Shown piece by piece: positions 11,601 to 22,690 of a stretch of DNA of 64,000 bases. Both the position numbers and the translations under genes were made by a program. The stretch is from assembly GCA_029532415.1 (NCBI GenBank), contig JAQOTA010000045.1, positions 62,001 through 126,000 of the forward strand, given 5' to 3'. The notes beneath the pieces were generated by a model, which was given only the letters and a program-made list of their open reading frames with translations, did no database searches and was not told where the DNA came from. Within the stretch, counting starts at the first letter, position 1; each line of letters begins with the position of its first letter. This DNA is from Marasmius tenuissimus. Lineage: Eukaryota; Basidiomycota; Agaricomycetes; Agaricales; Marasmiaceae.

Positions 11601-14600
11601 GCATATCTCCATCGGAAATCGAGGTTGTCGGGCTTCCTTTTCCCTGATGTAATAGAAACAGTAAGGAGATTAGTTCAACTCCGAACCTTGAAATCTTATC
11701 AATTTCTCACCTAAAACTTCTTTCTGTCCGTGCTGGTAGTTGTTCCCTAAACATGCGGTACGCAGCTGGACTACGGATGAATAATAAATGACAGAATTTG
11801 TTGTAAGCCGGGGCGTATTTGAAGTTCTGCAAACCAACACCCCGGCTCTGCTTGTCGTGCTTCATCAGGTAAGACTGTGTAAGGCCATCGAACACCTCAT
11901 CACTGTATTCCCCGCGAAGAGCTCCCATAGCGTAATGCAGGTGCGGCGGCTTCTTTGCATCGGGAGTTAGGACTTCCTTCATCCCCAAGATACGCATGCT
12001 TATCTCTGTAACCACATCAGCACGGAATCTCTTGTTGGTGTGCTTAAGTTTAGACTCGTTGGGGAGTTTGTGGTTGAGAGCATTCTTGAATGTGCGGGAT
12101 ATGTACACCGCCGCACATTTGGTGCAAGGCTGTGGTGATAGAGGGGGGGTTTCAGGTACCTCTCGGAGGCATCTGCGTGAAAAGACACGAGGTGGGTCCA
12201 GTTCATGCCTATTCTCCCAAGTGTGAGATCGCTCCTGCTCATCCACAATAAGGGCTTTCTCCTGTGGGCTCAGGTCGCCGTAACTCTTACCATACTGAGT
12301 CTTGGCCAGTTTCCGAATGTCCTGACCACCCCTGCCGGCTACTGGAGTTCTGTGGAGATAGTCTCCGATATGGGAGTTATATGCTTGAGAAAGTCCAGGG
12401 CATGGGACCCTGTTTGGTGGCTGCGTAGTGGTGTTCGGGGCCTCGCTCGCCTTCAACAGCGGCTTTGGAGACCTGTGGATACGTGTCGTTGTTAAATGCG
12501 TCATTCAAATTGAACTTGGCCCGGAAAGTACTTACTTTTTGCTCCGAATATTCTTTGAGAAGAAGTCTGTCATTCGTCCACCGTGAACAGCAGGTTTGCA
12601 CTTCTTCATATGATCTCGCACCCGAGTGAGGTCGTACGCTTGCTTGACTTTGTGCCGTTTTAAGCATCGAGAACAATGATATGCGACAGCATCGTCCTTG
12701 CAAACGGCAGCCGGATCAAGTTTTTGGATCTCTTGCTTCCATTGGATGAGACGGTCGTTGTCGATTGCCAATGTACCGTTCTTCTGAGCTTTTCGGACTT
12801 TTGTGGCATGGATGGCTGATCGACTCTTCCCAACCCCACGTTTTTTCGATACTGGTTCGGACTCGGACTCGGTGGTCGACACTGTAGGAGAGCGGCATCC
12901 GCGTTTTCGTTCCAAGATCGACGATGTCAGGGCAGAGAATGCATTCGAGGTGGGACTAGACTGTGGTTTTGGGGGAGTGAGACCATCACTGGCGCTGCCT
13001 GGATCTCTGCTACGCTTTGGACTCAGTTTCTGTTTCACCTTGTCCATGACTCCGTATATTTTGGAGGGCGTAGAGGAAACCTTCGAGCTGGCTGATTTAA
13101 TGGAGTTATTCGATGTAGGGGGACCGGACATCATCTCGATGTCATGGAAAGGGCTCAACGGTCTGCCTGAAGTATTGGCATCTGAAATGAAGGAACTGTC
13201 GGGCAAAGCAGATGAGGGTGTGGATGGAGCTGAGTCCTCTCTATCAGAGTACTGGTTGAACACTTCCGATGAGGGCTCGGTGGGAAAGAGGAAAAAATTG
13301 TCGTTGGAGGATTCAGAAAGCGCGCGATCGCCATTGGTGGCAGTGGTGGGTACATTCAAGTTAGCACGGGATGTTGAACCCAGACAGGAGTCAATATCGG
13401 AATCGGTATCGGAGTGGTGTGCAAAAGTTGCGGTAATGGTCGATGCTACGGTGGTCGATGCTACGGGGTTCATGAGATCTGACAGGGTGAGACGATTGGA
13501 ATTAACGGCTGGATCTGGATTTTCAGGGGTCTGAGAGACACCAGATACGCTTATAAGGTCTCCAGAGAGCCTATTGAACCACGCTACACGGTGTCTTAAG
13601 GCAGCATCTGCACTCCAGCTTGGTTCTCCAAAAGCATTGTGTAGCACGGAACTCCCAAAACATATGCCGCAATTGTAGGTATCCTTCTGTAAGCCAGTCT
13701 CTAATTTCCGACCCTTTTCGGCCATATCCAGCTTGAGGCGCTTCAAGAGCCAGAGCTTCAGCTTCTGGAAGAACTGGCGCGGAGGCGTTGTTGTATAGGA
13801 ACTACTAGCGAGCGAATCACCTGATCGTTCAATAGAGTTCTCAGTCAGACAAACAATTCCATAATGATTCAATGTAAACACCTGCCATAATAGATCTCTT
13901 TTTGGCCAAAGTCGACGACCATGGTAATCCAGTGATTGTTGTTGACATGGACAGGTATGTACAGGACCTCTATTTCGTCCTCCAGGATCAACGATTTGAA
14001 GTGCTGCATAACACGGTCCTGTGGCTTTCCGTTCTCCCATGTCTTCCAGATTTCGGGACTGACAATCTTGTTGGCAAAAGCAAGAGATGCAACCGAGCTT
14101 CTTCGACCGTACTTGGTGCCCTCATGCTCAAGACGAAGGTTGATATGGCCAGCCATCAAGTCAATTTGGGTGTCCGAGAGCCATCCATGACCGAGAAACA
14201 TCGTCAAGTCCATTGAATACACCCGGTAAGTTGGAAAACGCTCTCTCCACCCAATGCGGTCAAACAATCCCCAAGCCGTGCTCAAAACATCCATCGTCTT
14301 GCTATCGTGACCCTTTCTCATCTCCTTTGCCAGAAACCCCTCTGCTCTCTGCCAGTCCAGCCTTTGCTTCGCCGTCTCCTTCACCTGCACCCAAAACTCC
14401 AAGATGTAGAAAGGAAACCGTTCTTTTCCTTCGCAAAACCGAGGATCCACTATTGACTGATAGCCATCCAACCATCGCTGAGGCAACTGCGCACGCAAGT
14501 CATTCAAGACGGCTTCAGTTGGAAGACACCGCATTAATAGGTGTTTCACGTCTGTCTCTGGTTCATCACGGCTAAACCAAAATTCAGAGTTTCCGGTAAC

Positions 14601-14890
14601 GAGATCGTAGGATGGGTTGGCAGTTCAAGGTTTATGAATTGGCGAGGTGTAAGGCTGTCTTTCACGGGAAATGAAGGTGCAAACGCGTTCTCTGGGATCG
14701 ATAACAGCTCTGGTTTTGCTAGGTATAGACTGGTAGGAGGGTTTTCGGGCCATTTCTTGCCTTTGTTAATCCACTCTTCGGCACGAAAATTTTCGATGTC
14801 GTCGAAGTCGAGTACTGGACCGTCCCAGCCAGACATCAGATGGTAAGTGAGGATCGTAGAGCGAGACAAATGCGGCACTGTATGGTACAC
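8651..14890 (-). pseudogene. Ulp1-protease/DDE-transposase fusion gene, frameshifted
   Basis: Read from 14890 leftwards, this is a multi-exon gene for a protein of well over 1,500 residues. The N-terminal third holds a Ulp1-type (C48) cysteine protease with catalytic His in NNHWITMVVD, Asp in YYGDSL and Gln/Cys in QKDTYNCGIC. A Ser-rich linker and a Cys/His zinc-finger-like segment (YHCSRCLKRHK ... HMKKC) follow near 12560-12700. The DDE-type core comes next, with CDGTEVE, QDSKHG and SSEACEH. The C-terminus (about 9240-8651) contains the GDWVLVAEDKKIYLAK segment and ends KQKQHKSRKKAT. Clean introns lie at 13885-13821 (GC-AG), 12535-12473 and about 11710-11644. Two breaks look real: a one-base shift near 14546-14560 between AVMNQRQ and KHLLMRC, and another near 10515-10540 between SRECTHIT and WLHSSEACEH, just before the last catalytic residue. 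The start at 14890 is the first ATG of the first frame and is uncertain. Confidence 0.8.
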
Positions 14891-15002
14891 AGCTGAAAAA
14901 AAGACTCAGAAAAGCCTGTATGAGCCCGTTGATCCGACCCGAGAGGTATTTCACCGCGTTCAGCTAGTAAGTCAAAGTCTACAAAATTTTAGACCCGTCG
15001 GT

Positions 15003-15080
15003 ATGCTCGGTACTCGAACGATAGAGCCCACAAATTTCAAGGGTAACGCGACGATCTACCAACTACACCACTGAAGCTTG
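15003..15080 (-). other. tRNA-like remnant
   Basis: On the minus strand there is an exact A-box match TGGTGTAGTTGG. About 40 bases later comes a near B-box, GTTCGAGTA, with the last consensus C missing. An anticodon stem and an acceptor stem do not pair. This is at best a decayed tRNA or a tRNA-derived short element inside the right part of the 6.9 kb transposon. Confidence 0.2.
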
Positions 15081-15225
15081 GCCGGACCAACATCCGGGAT
15101 CTCAATGAACCGGCCTGAAGTGTCCGTATGATGTACCTAAGATGTATCGAATCATGGTCCAAAAATGTCCGGATTTTACCCCGGGAGTTTAGCAAAATTT
15201 TGGCCCAAAATGTCCGACTTGGTAC

Positions 15226-15255
15226 CCAGGATTAGTAGAGACTTTTGGGGGTCCT
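15226..15255 (-). repeat. Right terminal inverted repeat of the 6.9 kb element
   Basis: The reverse complement starts AGGACCCCCAAAAGTCTCTA and pairs with 8319-8348 over 30 bases. It is followed directly by GGTAAGAC. Confidence 0.93.
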
Positions 15256-15263
15256 GGTAAGAC
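15256..15263 (+). repeat. 8-base target-site duplication, right
   Basis: GGTAAGAC, identical to 8311-8318. Confidence 0.93.
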
Positions 15264-18147
15264 CATTCGTTCCATACCTCTGCAGCTCACGCAACTAAAT
15301 CATTCTCAGCTAGATTTTCCCTCTCCTCTATTCAGGTCGCGCGTCGAGATTCTGGGTGCATTGTCTTAGTTTATGTATTCCTATTCACTTGTGTAACGCA
15401 TGGAATCAAATCGGATTCTAACACGTTTTCTATTGCCGTACCTCTAGCCTGCTTGGAATTCACATGCGGTCGGGTTACCGTCGCCTCATCTGAAATGTAC
15501 GATCGGGCACGACTATGCCTCCAGAATGGGGCTGAGCAATTGCATAACATGGTCAAGTACGCTCTCATCGATCATTTGACGGTACTGTAAACGAGTAGAT
15601 ACACGAATAGGTGTTCCGAGTCTGGAGAAGAAATGCAAGGGACCACTTCAGTCGCATCTTGAACTACAAAGCGAGAAACCAGGGTTCAATCCTCCCTTTG
15701 CGAGATAGCGCAACTCCTTGAGAGTATGCCCCTCGCTCGCCACCTGAGAGAATGGTTTGACCTTATCTAAATCCTTGTCAGACTCCCTGGTCGAGTTTGC
15801 CTCGAGCCTGATCCCGATTCCCGCTTTGTCGGGTCACTCATCCAGGGAGCAAACCATGTCTCAGATCTCCCTTGGGCAAAGTCGCGAGATATTCCCGGAT
15901 GGTTCAAGCAGCTCGACCTGAGGGGGCGTGAGTTGATTGAGCAGTGTTATAGCAAGAGGTAAATGGTCACTTGAAGGTATGTGATGAAGAAAGCACGGTC
16001 GACTTACCACCAGGGAACCTTGCGTTAGGTCAAAACGACCAATCCTGAAAAGAGGATAGACGCATTCTTCGCTGTAGTGATGTCGACCCACAATCGAGGC
16101 TCTGAATACACAAGTGGCGAACGGAAAGGATTTACAACTCGAGAAGAGTGACGGGATCTATGGGAGTTGGTTAGGCCTATCTGGAAACCCTCCGAGCTGG
16201 GTGGAATATTCATACCTGCTGTATTCCCGATGGGAAAGCTGGCATTGACCTCGAGTCTTCCTCTTCTAACTCCACCATTCCATATATATCTCCTGTAGCA
16301 AACCCTGGCTGAGCTCCTGGGGTCTGTCGGCTCATGAATGTCCATCCTGCTTCTCGCGTTTGTGTCAATGGGTATCAATGATTCCATCGACTTCAACTCG
16401 GGTACTGTTCTCTCCTTTTCCGCCCCTGGCACCCACCGAGCCTCAGAAGATAGCGATTGCGGTACAGGGTTTGACTTTCCTCTACCACTATGTTGTTGCA
16501 AGTCCCGGTGTCGTCCATTGCTGCTGAAAAGCCTGAAACAAGTCCAACTAGACATCACCTATTGCCGCCTGTTAGGTCTGACCCAGGTTGAGGTTCATGG
16601 ACGAGGCTCTCTGATGTCAGAAGCGATGGCAGAGAGCGTGAACATGTTGCGATGGTTCGCGTCACCGAACGAAACGTGGTGGCATCCAAGATACAGGAAC
16701 GTGAATGATTGTGGCTACCTGCATTCGTGCTTGAGGGTGTGGATGTTTCGTGGAGTCGGTCGGAAAAGAATGGATGTTGGTGCTAGACACGCTATGGAGA
16801 TACCTCCGAGAGTATCTGAACGAGGAGTAGCCAGTGGAGCTGTGTCCCGAGGATCGTCGAGCATCGGGTACGCGAGGAATACATGGATTTGTCCTCGTTG
16901 AGTGTCGGCGATACAAAGGGGGCAACAAGATAATATCCGGTCGGAGTTGTCCCACATTCTGGCCGGCTGCTATGCAGGACCCTTCTCCCACAATCTCTCG
17001 TGTTCCGAGACTGCCCACGCCTGGCACCTCAGTCCATCCTCTGTTTCTGCTCCTGGTGGCTCCTATTGAGCACGTTCTGAGCGTGATTCGAGGTCAAGTT
17101 CGGTAGAATATGTGAACGAGATGCAGCTGGATATTTCATTGCGAAGGTACGACGGACGAGACAGGGAGAACAAAATGAGCAACGGCGATGGATTTCCAGA
17201 CGCGGTGATGGTCTTGGGATAAGGAGAGTCCAATTGAAACTCCAATGCTGTCTTTTGTAAGTACTGGTCTGCGTTGGAGCAGTTGTGGTTCGGCTGTCGT
17301 CGCACTGGCCGTTAGCACTCCATAATCTGGACAACGATCAGCAAAAGAGTCGATTGGACTATCATAAGGGGTGCTCACATATTTCCTATTGAGGATCGAC
17401 CGAGCTGAAGTCACTGTGATCGTCTTGTTTGTTTGTCTTCGGCACCATGGTGTCCTATCCGTGGTTCGAATCTGTCTCTTTCTCGTGTGTACAGAGGGTG
17501 AACGCATGGTATGCGGGTCTTCATGGAAAGAGGCGGTCGGTAGCTTCTGGGTGGTTGAATGATGAGCACATGTTCAGAGGGTACAAAGACAGGGAAGGGA
17601 CGGGTCACAAACCTCGAGACACAAGCAAAATTTCGCCAGACGTGGGGTGTTGCTCTCAACGTTTTCAACCGCATGAGTTGTTGATTTTCAGTCAATGACA
17701 CTGTTTGCACCTCCTACATGTTCATGAAGAGCCATTTCCCTTCTCTTTGAGTCTCCAAATCTCGTTTTTCGTCCCATTTGGTGTCTTCAGCGTTGTGGAT
17801 TATGCCCACACTCTCGACCTGTTACCTGTAGGCCATTGCTAAAGCTGACCAGCAAGTGTATGAATAGTCGTTGATCCGCAATAAAGTCGAGGTCGAGTCT
17901 GGGTAGAAGGGGATGTGTCCGGTCCCTGATGGGGGTTTGTTGACAAAAAGCTATTTGCCAGTCATTTCCTGGCAATGACTAGTGTTTCCTCATAAGTGTC
18001 CGGATATTTGAGACGTTGCACGTTCGGCACCCACTATGCAGAGCCTGTATTCGTTGAATGCGACTATGAGCTTTGTCGTGAGGAGAAGAGACAGAGACGC
18101 GTTTCATAAGCGCCCGTCGCCAAACCTCTTACTCGAGGCAGGCGATG
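15264..18147. other. Interval between the two large transposons, no supportable gene
   Basis: Short open frames exist on both strands. The longest are 187 codons (+, 16338-16901) and 177 codons (-, 16558-16025), and these overlap each other, so at most one is real. A minus-strand set of short exons around 16560-15860 has some splice-like junctions (GTATGA to TAG near 16213-16156, GTAAGT near 16009) but no recognisable protein family. I do not support a gene model. Confidence 0.4.
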
Positions 18148-18315
18148 GGTTTAAATACAATAAAGCGTACTGTGCAGTTAAGTGTGGGAGTACCCTGCCA
18201 TGAGGTGACATGTACCCTGCCACATCAATACACGTGTTTTGCATTTAAGGTCCGCTAGAATTAACTGCAAGTAAATGAACGCACTTTACACTTAAGCCTC
18301 CAGCAGCAACTTGAT
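18148..18315 (+). repeat. Left terminal inverted repeat of the giant element
   Basis: Pairs in inverted orientation with 39699-39867. Identity is highest at 18148-18220 (ATACAATAAA, GTGCAGTTAAGTG, then a run of about 27 bases from CTGCCATGAGG) and at 18291-18310 (CACTTAAGCCTCCAGCAGCA). Confidence 0.8.
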
Positions 18316-19495
18316 GCTACTGCCTATCTGCTCCACTGACATGGGAGGTCCTCAGATGCTACTCATTCGACAACAGCCAGGTGAGAAGAACCTCAATACC
18401 TCCCGAGAGTCACCGCATTTTAATACTGCTTTCGGTCAATAGTAAATGGATACTACTCGAAATGACCTGAAATTTAGTGGAATCTGGAAGCTACCGGCAG
18501 AGGTGCGTGGATAGAATCTCAGTTCCTCCTGATTTTGCTCACGCTGATGACCTGGCAGCGTCCGTCGGAGGGTAGGATTTGGATACTACTGCTGCTGCAG
18601 CACGAAGGTAAGTGTGTCGAATCTCATTTCCTCTCACCTTTGATGACGCGTTGATGCCTCGGTAGCATCTCAGTACCATTCAACGAACGCCAGAAAGCGG
18701 GTCGAACCTCAGTACTACTCACGTCAAAGCGGTCGGCAGTGGAAACTGGATACCACTGGAAGAACACGGCGCGCCAGTTGCATCTCAATTCTACTACACT
18801 GATCTACCGGTAGCATCCCAATTCTATCCGAATCAGAACCAAGTGGGGGTCGAATCTCAATGCTACTCGGATCGGAGCTGGGGCCAGTAGTTACTGGATG
18901 CTACTCGAGTTTCGAGGTATGTCAGTCACATTTCAATTCTACTACGCTGATTGGTCGGTAGCATCCCAATACCATTCACAAACACACCAAATATCAGCCG
19001 CACCTGAATGCTATTCGGATTGAAGCTGAAGCCAGTAGTTGCTGGATGCTACTCGAGGGCCTGAGGTACGTCAGTTGCATCACCATCCTTCCACGCCTCG
19101 TTGGCGCTCAATCGCTGGTAGCATCACAGTACTATTCCAAGAGGTCGAATCTCGATACTACTCACATTGGAGCTGGAGCCGGTGGTTACTGGATACCACT
19201 CGAGCGCTGTGTCAGTCGCATCTCAGTTCTTTTCGAAGCCGTCCAAAGAGGAGTCGAACATAGATGCTACTCCAGCACCAAGGTATGTCAGTCGCATCTC
19301 AATTCCACTACGCCAGCTCACCAGTAGCATCCCAATACCATTCGAATCGGGGCCCAACGCCAGTCAAACCTCAGTGCTACTCAGAATGGAGCCAAGACCA
19401 GTAGTTGCTGGAAACTACTCGAACGCCAAGGTATTTCAGTCGCATCTCGATTCCACTACGCTAACCCACCAGTAGAATCCCAGTACTATCCATAG
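18316..19495 (+). repeat. Left subterminal array of ~150-base degenerate units
   Basis: Recurring blocks are GGTATGTCAGTCGCATCTCA, then TAGCATCCCAATAC.ATTC, then CTACTC, then CCAGTAGTTGCTGGATACTA. The GTATGTCAG-type block occurs near 18916, 19064, 19206, 19284 and 19431. There are no long open frames of plausible protein. Such subterminal arrays are typical transposase-binding regions in large DNA transposons; that role here is inferred. Confidence 0.8.
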
Positions 19496-19499
19496 TACA

Positions 19500-20567
19500 C
19501 TAGTTTCGACGTGTTACTTCGAGCCCTTTCCCTCTCAATTCTTGTAACTCCACCGCGAATGAACCCGGGAGCCAAATATTACCCTCCAGTTGCCCTTTTG
19601 TCCTCCACACGTATCCGACAAGTGCATCTATATCCATTCTTGTCAGCTCATGACTCGGCACCATCGTCGTCGTGAGGTCCACCTCCAATCCCTCCAGAAC
19701 CGGCGAAGTCAATGCCCTGAATATCCTTGCTGCCTCGCCGCCTACTGCTGTAACCCTCAGCCTTTGTAAGTTCCCAGTCACAATCATCTGGATTGTCTCG
19801 ACCTCCTCCTCGTAGCGCACCACTAATGCCGCTGATATCACAGACGGGCAAATCACAACGATCATTAGGCATAACGACGAGCTCCCGTCGACTTCCAACT
19901 CCTGTAGCCAATTCCACCGAGACTCAGAGGGTACCGTGGTGGGAATGTTACATGTCCATGGTCTGATGAAAGGTCCCTTGTCCATCGCCAGCCCGAGCTT
20001 TTCCAGTCCTCTCATGCGACCAATTTCACGACAGATGTCTATCATCTGATAACCATCCGCACTTGGAAACGGACCGCACATCTTCAAATCGAACTGAAGC
20101 CACGAACATTCCAACTGGCGCAACGATTCCAGTACGTTAACAACCAGTTCGCACACACTACCAAACCAACTGGCGTATGAAAACGAGGCCCATTGTCTTT
20201 CCTGCTTCGCTAGCCAACGGAGGGCCTCGCAAGTCAATTGATCTTCGTGGTCGCGCAGTTCATCCGCCTTCACCTCCAACGTCACCTCCAACCCTCTACC
20301 GCTTCTTTTGGCCAGATGCAGACACTCTCCCAAGAACACGAACAGGTCTTCTTTCTGGCATTTGCGATGGTCAATATGCCGCAGAGTGAGCCTATGCCAT
20401 ATGGGTAACCCCTCGGCGATGTCCCTCCACTCCTTGCACACCTTTCGAAGTGTGCGTGCTGTGCCATACCCCTTCTCCATGCCAGTACAAGCCTCGAATA
20501 ACAGCCGCTCCCCCTTCACTGCCTCCAGGAAGATATGTCGGACAATCTCGGTCGGCTGTGTGTTCAT
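19500..20567 (-). CDS. F-box protein, 355 aa
   Basis: One uninterrupted frame with a good start, MNTQPTEIVRHIFLEAV. The N-terminus is an F-box (residues ~4-50): PTEIVRHIFLE, then LRKVCKEWRDIAEGLPIWHRLTL, the usual Pro-x-Glu-Ile start and Trp-containing end that bind Skp1 in SCF ubiquitin ligases. The remaining ~300 residues are leucine-rich and irregular, like the divergent LRR region of basidiomycete F-box families. It has no intron and is apparently intact. It is the first gene inside the left subterminal array and ends only 5 bases from it, on the same strand as the next two F-box genes. Target proteins are unknown. F-box families are strongly expanded in agarics, so it could be a passenger rather than an essential part of the element. 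Confidence 0.7.
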   Translation of the reverse strand: MNTQPTEIVRHIFLEAVKGERLLFEACTGMEKGYGTARTLRKVCKEWRDIAEGLPIWHRLTLRHIDHRKCQKEDLFVFLGECLHLAKRSGRGLEVTLEVKADELRDHEDQLTCEALRWLAKQERQWASFSYASWFGSVCELVVNVLESLRQLECSWLQFDLKMCGPFPSADGYQMIDICREIGRMRGLEKLGLAMDKGPFIRPWTCNIPTTVPSESRWNWLQELEVDGSSSLCLMIVVICPSVISAALVVRYEEEVETIQMIVTGNLQRLRVTAVGGEAARIFRALTSPVLEGLEVDLTTTMVPSHELTRMDIDALVGYVWRTKGQLEGNIWLPGSFAVELQELRGKGLEVTRRN

Positions 20568-20926
20568 TGCTGTTTGCTGTCATTGAGAGGGTGGATAATG
20601 GTAGGGTTGGTAGACGATGGACCAGAATGGCTGATGTATATGGTGGTATGACGTGAAGAAATTACGATATCACCCACTGGTGGCAATGGTTCCGGCCCGG
20701 CAGCTCAGCACTCAGTACTCAGTACTTGGTCAACTTACGATGTAACATCTACTTACCTCTCAGTGTCTTGATGTCCACTCTTGTAATTAGCTCACGAAAA
20801 CAATTCTATTACTACCATTGTCCACTTTACGCGATACAAAAGAAAACGTGTATCAATGAGAGGGCAAAACAAAATACAGCCAAACATCCGATGACAGTTC
20901 ACGACGTCGGAGGACAGCACCATGGT
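20568..20926. other. Intergenic spacer with a CAGTACT microrepeat
   Basis: Between two F-box genes. It contains CACTCAGTACTCAGTACT near 20709-20726 and otherwise AT-rich sequence. It probably holds the promoter of the gene at 19500-20567 and the 3' end of the next gene. Confidence 0.4.
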
Positions 20927-22366
20927 CTAGTACTCCAGCCAATATGGAAGCCATTCCAGCATTCTTTCTCGCCACTCGTCATCCCAGTCTCCCATCTCCA
21001 ACGCAGTATCCCAGTTCACCTGAGGACAGTGGGGAAGTTTGGATTGTAGCCAAGCTCTCACTTCTCCTCGTGCGCTTGGGACCCCAGTGACTCTCCTTTT
21101 GCCACGCTCAGACCGAGACTCGACGTGACCAACCAAATCCTCCGGCACGGGAAAGAGTTTGAAATCCCGAATATGATCACCTTCCGAGTCCAGGAACCAC
21201 CCGAGGGCTACTAGCGTGTAGTACCTCAGCATCAAACTATCCAACGCCCAGTATGGACATGTGACTCCCAACGTTTCGAGTGAGGGGAAAGACGAGATGC
21301 AGAGGAAATTGGCCAGCCAAGCCTCGGGCTCAGTCAGTACCAGCATCAGATTGCGGAGATTCTGGTGCGGAACGAGGCGAACTCGGCCTTCATGAGCGAG
21401 ACAGCGTTGGAGGTGTGGGCTGAGGCCGTGGTAAGAATCCGGGCAACGAATGAGCATGACACGAAGTGTAACGAGTTGTGGACAGTTTCGGAGGATGGTG
21501 TATGCGGTATACTCGCTTGAGCCAATCGCGATCTCGGTGAGGTTGTTTAAAGGCAACGATTTGTTTTCAAACCATTTCGAGATTGCTGGAAAGGTACATC
21601 CGACTTCGAACCCACTCCACGGCGCTTCGCGAAGCGGTATGTCCAGTCGCCCGAATTCGTCTTCTTCATACTGGTAACGTCCAAACCACATTCCGCAGAC
21701 ATTTATATTCGGCATGAACCGCATCAAACAGTCCAACTGAAGCCCACTGTTTTCGCAAGCCGACTGCCTGAAGAAGCTGAACCGCTGGACATTCGCCAAT
21801 TTGTCCCTAAGTGGTGTCATACATCGTCCCGTGTCAACGTCTGATAAAACCGCATTCCACACTAGCGTCGCCCATTCACTGGGGCAGTCACCCAGAGCCT
21901 CGAGAAAACGATTGATGGGCAGAGGAATGTCAGGATTTCCAGGACTGGGGTCACCATAATACCAGCCAACTGTGAGGGTAATATCGAGTTGACACCCAGT
22001 CGCTCTCTCCAGGATTAGACGAAACCTCCGAAGAAGCTTTTCGTAGCGCTCACGGCCCATGGCTTTCATTGTCTGAGTGGTGGGTTCTTGTGCCGGGCAG
22101 ATGAGATGAATTTCCGTCCAAAGAGTGGAATCGTTCAACCCAACTTCGCGAAACGCCGCCGACAAATGGGTCAATTGCCACACATCCGAGGACTGAAACC
22201 CCACGGATTCGATGACCGGGTCCAGGTACAACAACCATAGACGGTTCTCCACGTTTCTGTAGATTTTCCTGATGATCTCGTTCGGTAAGTGGATTCTTTG
22301 ACGTGCTGTTGTCCTAAAGATATTCTGATTCAGAAGCTGATCTTTTTTTTTTTTGCTGAATATCAC
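20927..22366 (-). CDS. F-box protein, 479 aa
   Basis: A single open frame. After a lysine-rich N-terminus the F-box reads IHLPNEIIRKIYRNV (about residues 25-39), then a short acidic stretch, then LTHLSAAFREVGLNDSTLWTEIHL. The rest is a leucine-rich, LRR-like body ending with a GDWDDEWRERMLEWLPYW tail. A related tail (DWGWMDEEWEERMWALGL) ends the F-box gene at 25873-27282, so the two belong to one subfamily. A poly-T/poly-A run (22342-22353) sits just inside the first codons, so the true start could be downstream. Its predicted role is SCF substrate receptor, with substrate unknown. Confidence 0.65.
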   Translation of the reverse strand: MIFSKKKKDQLLNQNIFRTTARQRIHLPNEIIRKIYRNVENRLWLLYLDPVIESVGFQSSDVWQLTHLSAAFREVGLNDSTLWTEIHLICPAQEPTTQTMKAMGRERYEKLLRRFRLILERATGCQLDITLTVGWYYGDPSPGNPDIPLPINRFLEALGDCPSEWATLVWNAVLSDVDTGRCMTPLRDKLANVQRFSFFRQSACENSGLQLDCLMRFMPNINVCGMWFGRYQYEEDEFGRLDIPLREAPWSGFEVGCTFPAISKWFENKSLPLNNLTEIAIGSSEYTAYTILRNCPQLVTLRVMLIRCPDSYHGLSPHLQRCLAHEGRVRLVPHQNLRNLMLVLTEPEAWLANFLCISSFPSLETLGVTCPYWALDSLMLRYYTLVALGWFLDSEGDHIRDFKLFPVPEDLVGHVESRSERGKRRVTGVPSARGEVRAWLQSKLPHCPQVNWDTALEMGDWDDEWRERMLEWLPYWLEY

Positions 22367-22690
22367 TTACATTGTCGGTGATATTGTGCAGTTGCGGGAT
22401 CCGGATGCGTCGGTGGAAGTCGTAATTTGCAGAGGAACTCAAGAGAGATCGGTGAGTAATATTCAAGATCAAGACGGCGTTGGTTGAACGTTGAACGTTT
22501 TGTTTACTAGAACTTGTGATCCAGGCAGCAACAGTGACATGTCAACAATAGAAAAAGAACAAGAATCCAAATTCTACTCGAAAAAACCAAGTACAAGTGT
22601 AATTACAAGACTACTGACATTACCAATTGAAGAAAACGAACTCCAACAGCTTGCGGCTGCCCAACCTATTGAGTAAATACAACAGTCAAC

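Larger units (their letters stand above)
8319..15255 (-). mobile_element. 6.94 kb KDZ/Zisupton-like DNA transposon with Ulp1-transposase gene
   Basis: The element is defined by 30-base terminal inverted repeats: 8319-8348, starting AGGACCCCCGAAAGTCTCTA, and 15226-15255 as its reverse complement, with two mismatches. A perfect 8-base target-site duplication GGTAAGAC flanks it on both sides. Subterminal sequence on both ends is rich in TGTCCGG and CCCGGGA motifs. The single gene fills most of the inside on the minus strand. The TSD length and the layout of the DDE-type transposase point to the KDZ/Zisupton group. hAT is less likely because of the protein. Ends and TSD are intact, so the insertion looks fairly recent, but the gene has two apparent frameshifts, so this copy may depend on a helper. 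Confidence 0.9.

Noticed and set aside
12803..13534. 243-codon plus-strand frame as a gene
   Set aside because: It is the antisense shadow of the Ser-rich linker of the minus-strand Ulp1-transposase gene.
15003..15080. A functional tRNA gene
   Set aside because: An A box is present, but the B box lacks a consensus base and neither acceptor nor anticodon stem pairs.
16025..16901. Overlapping open frames on both strands (177 and 187 codons) as genes
   Set aside because: They are antisense to one another, neither shows a recognisable domain, and splice joins are not convincing.
18140..18160. GGGTTTA near the left end of the giant element as telomere-like repeat
   Set aside because: It occurs once, is not tandem, and the right end does not repeat it.
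18316..19495. Regular repeats considered as a CRISPR array
   Set aside because: Units are ~150 bases, degenerate throughout and without uniform spacers, in a eukaryotic setting. They have an inverted partner array at 38360-39698.
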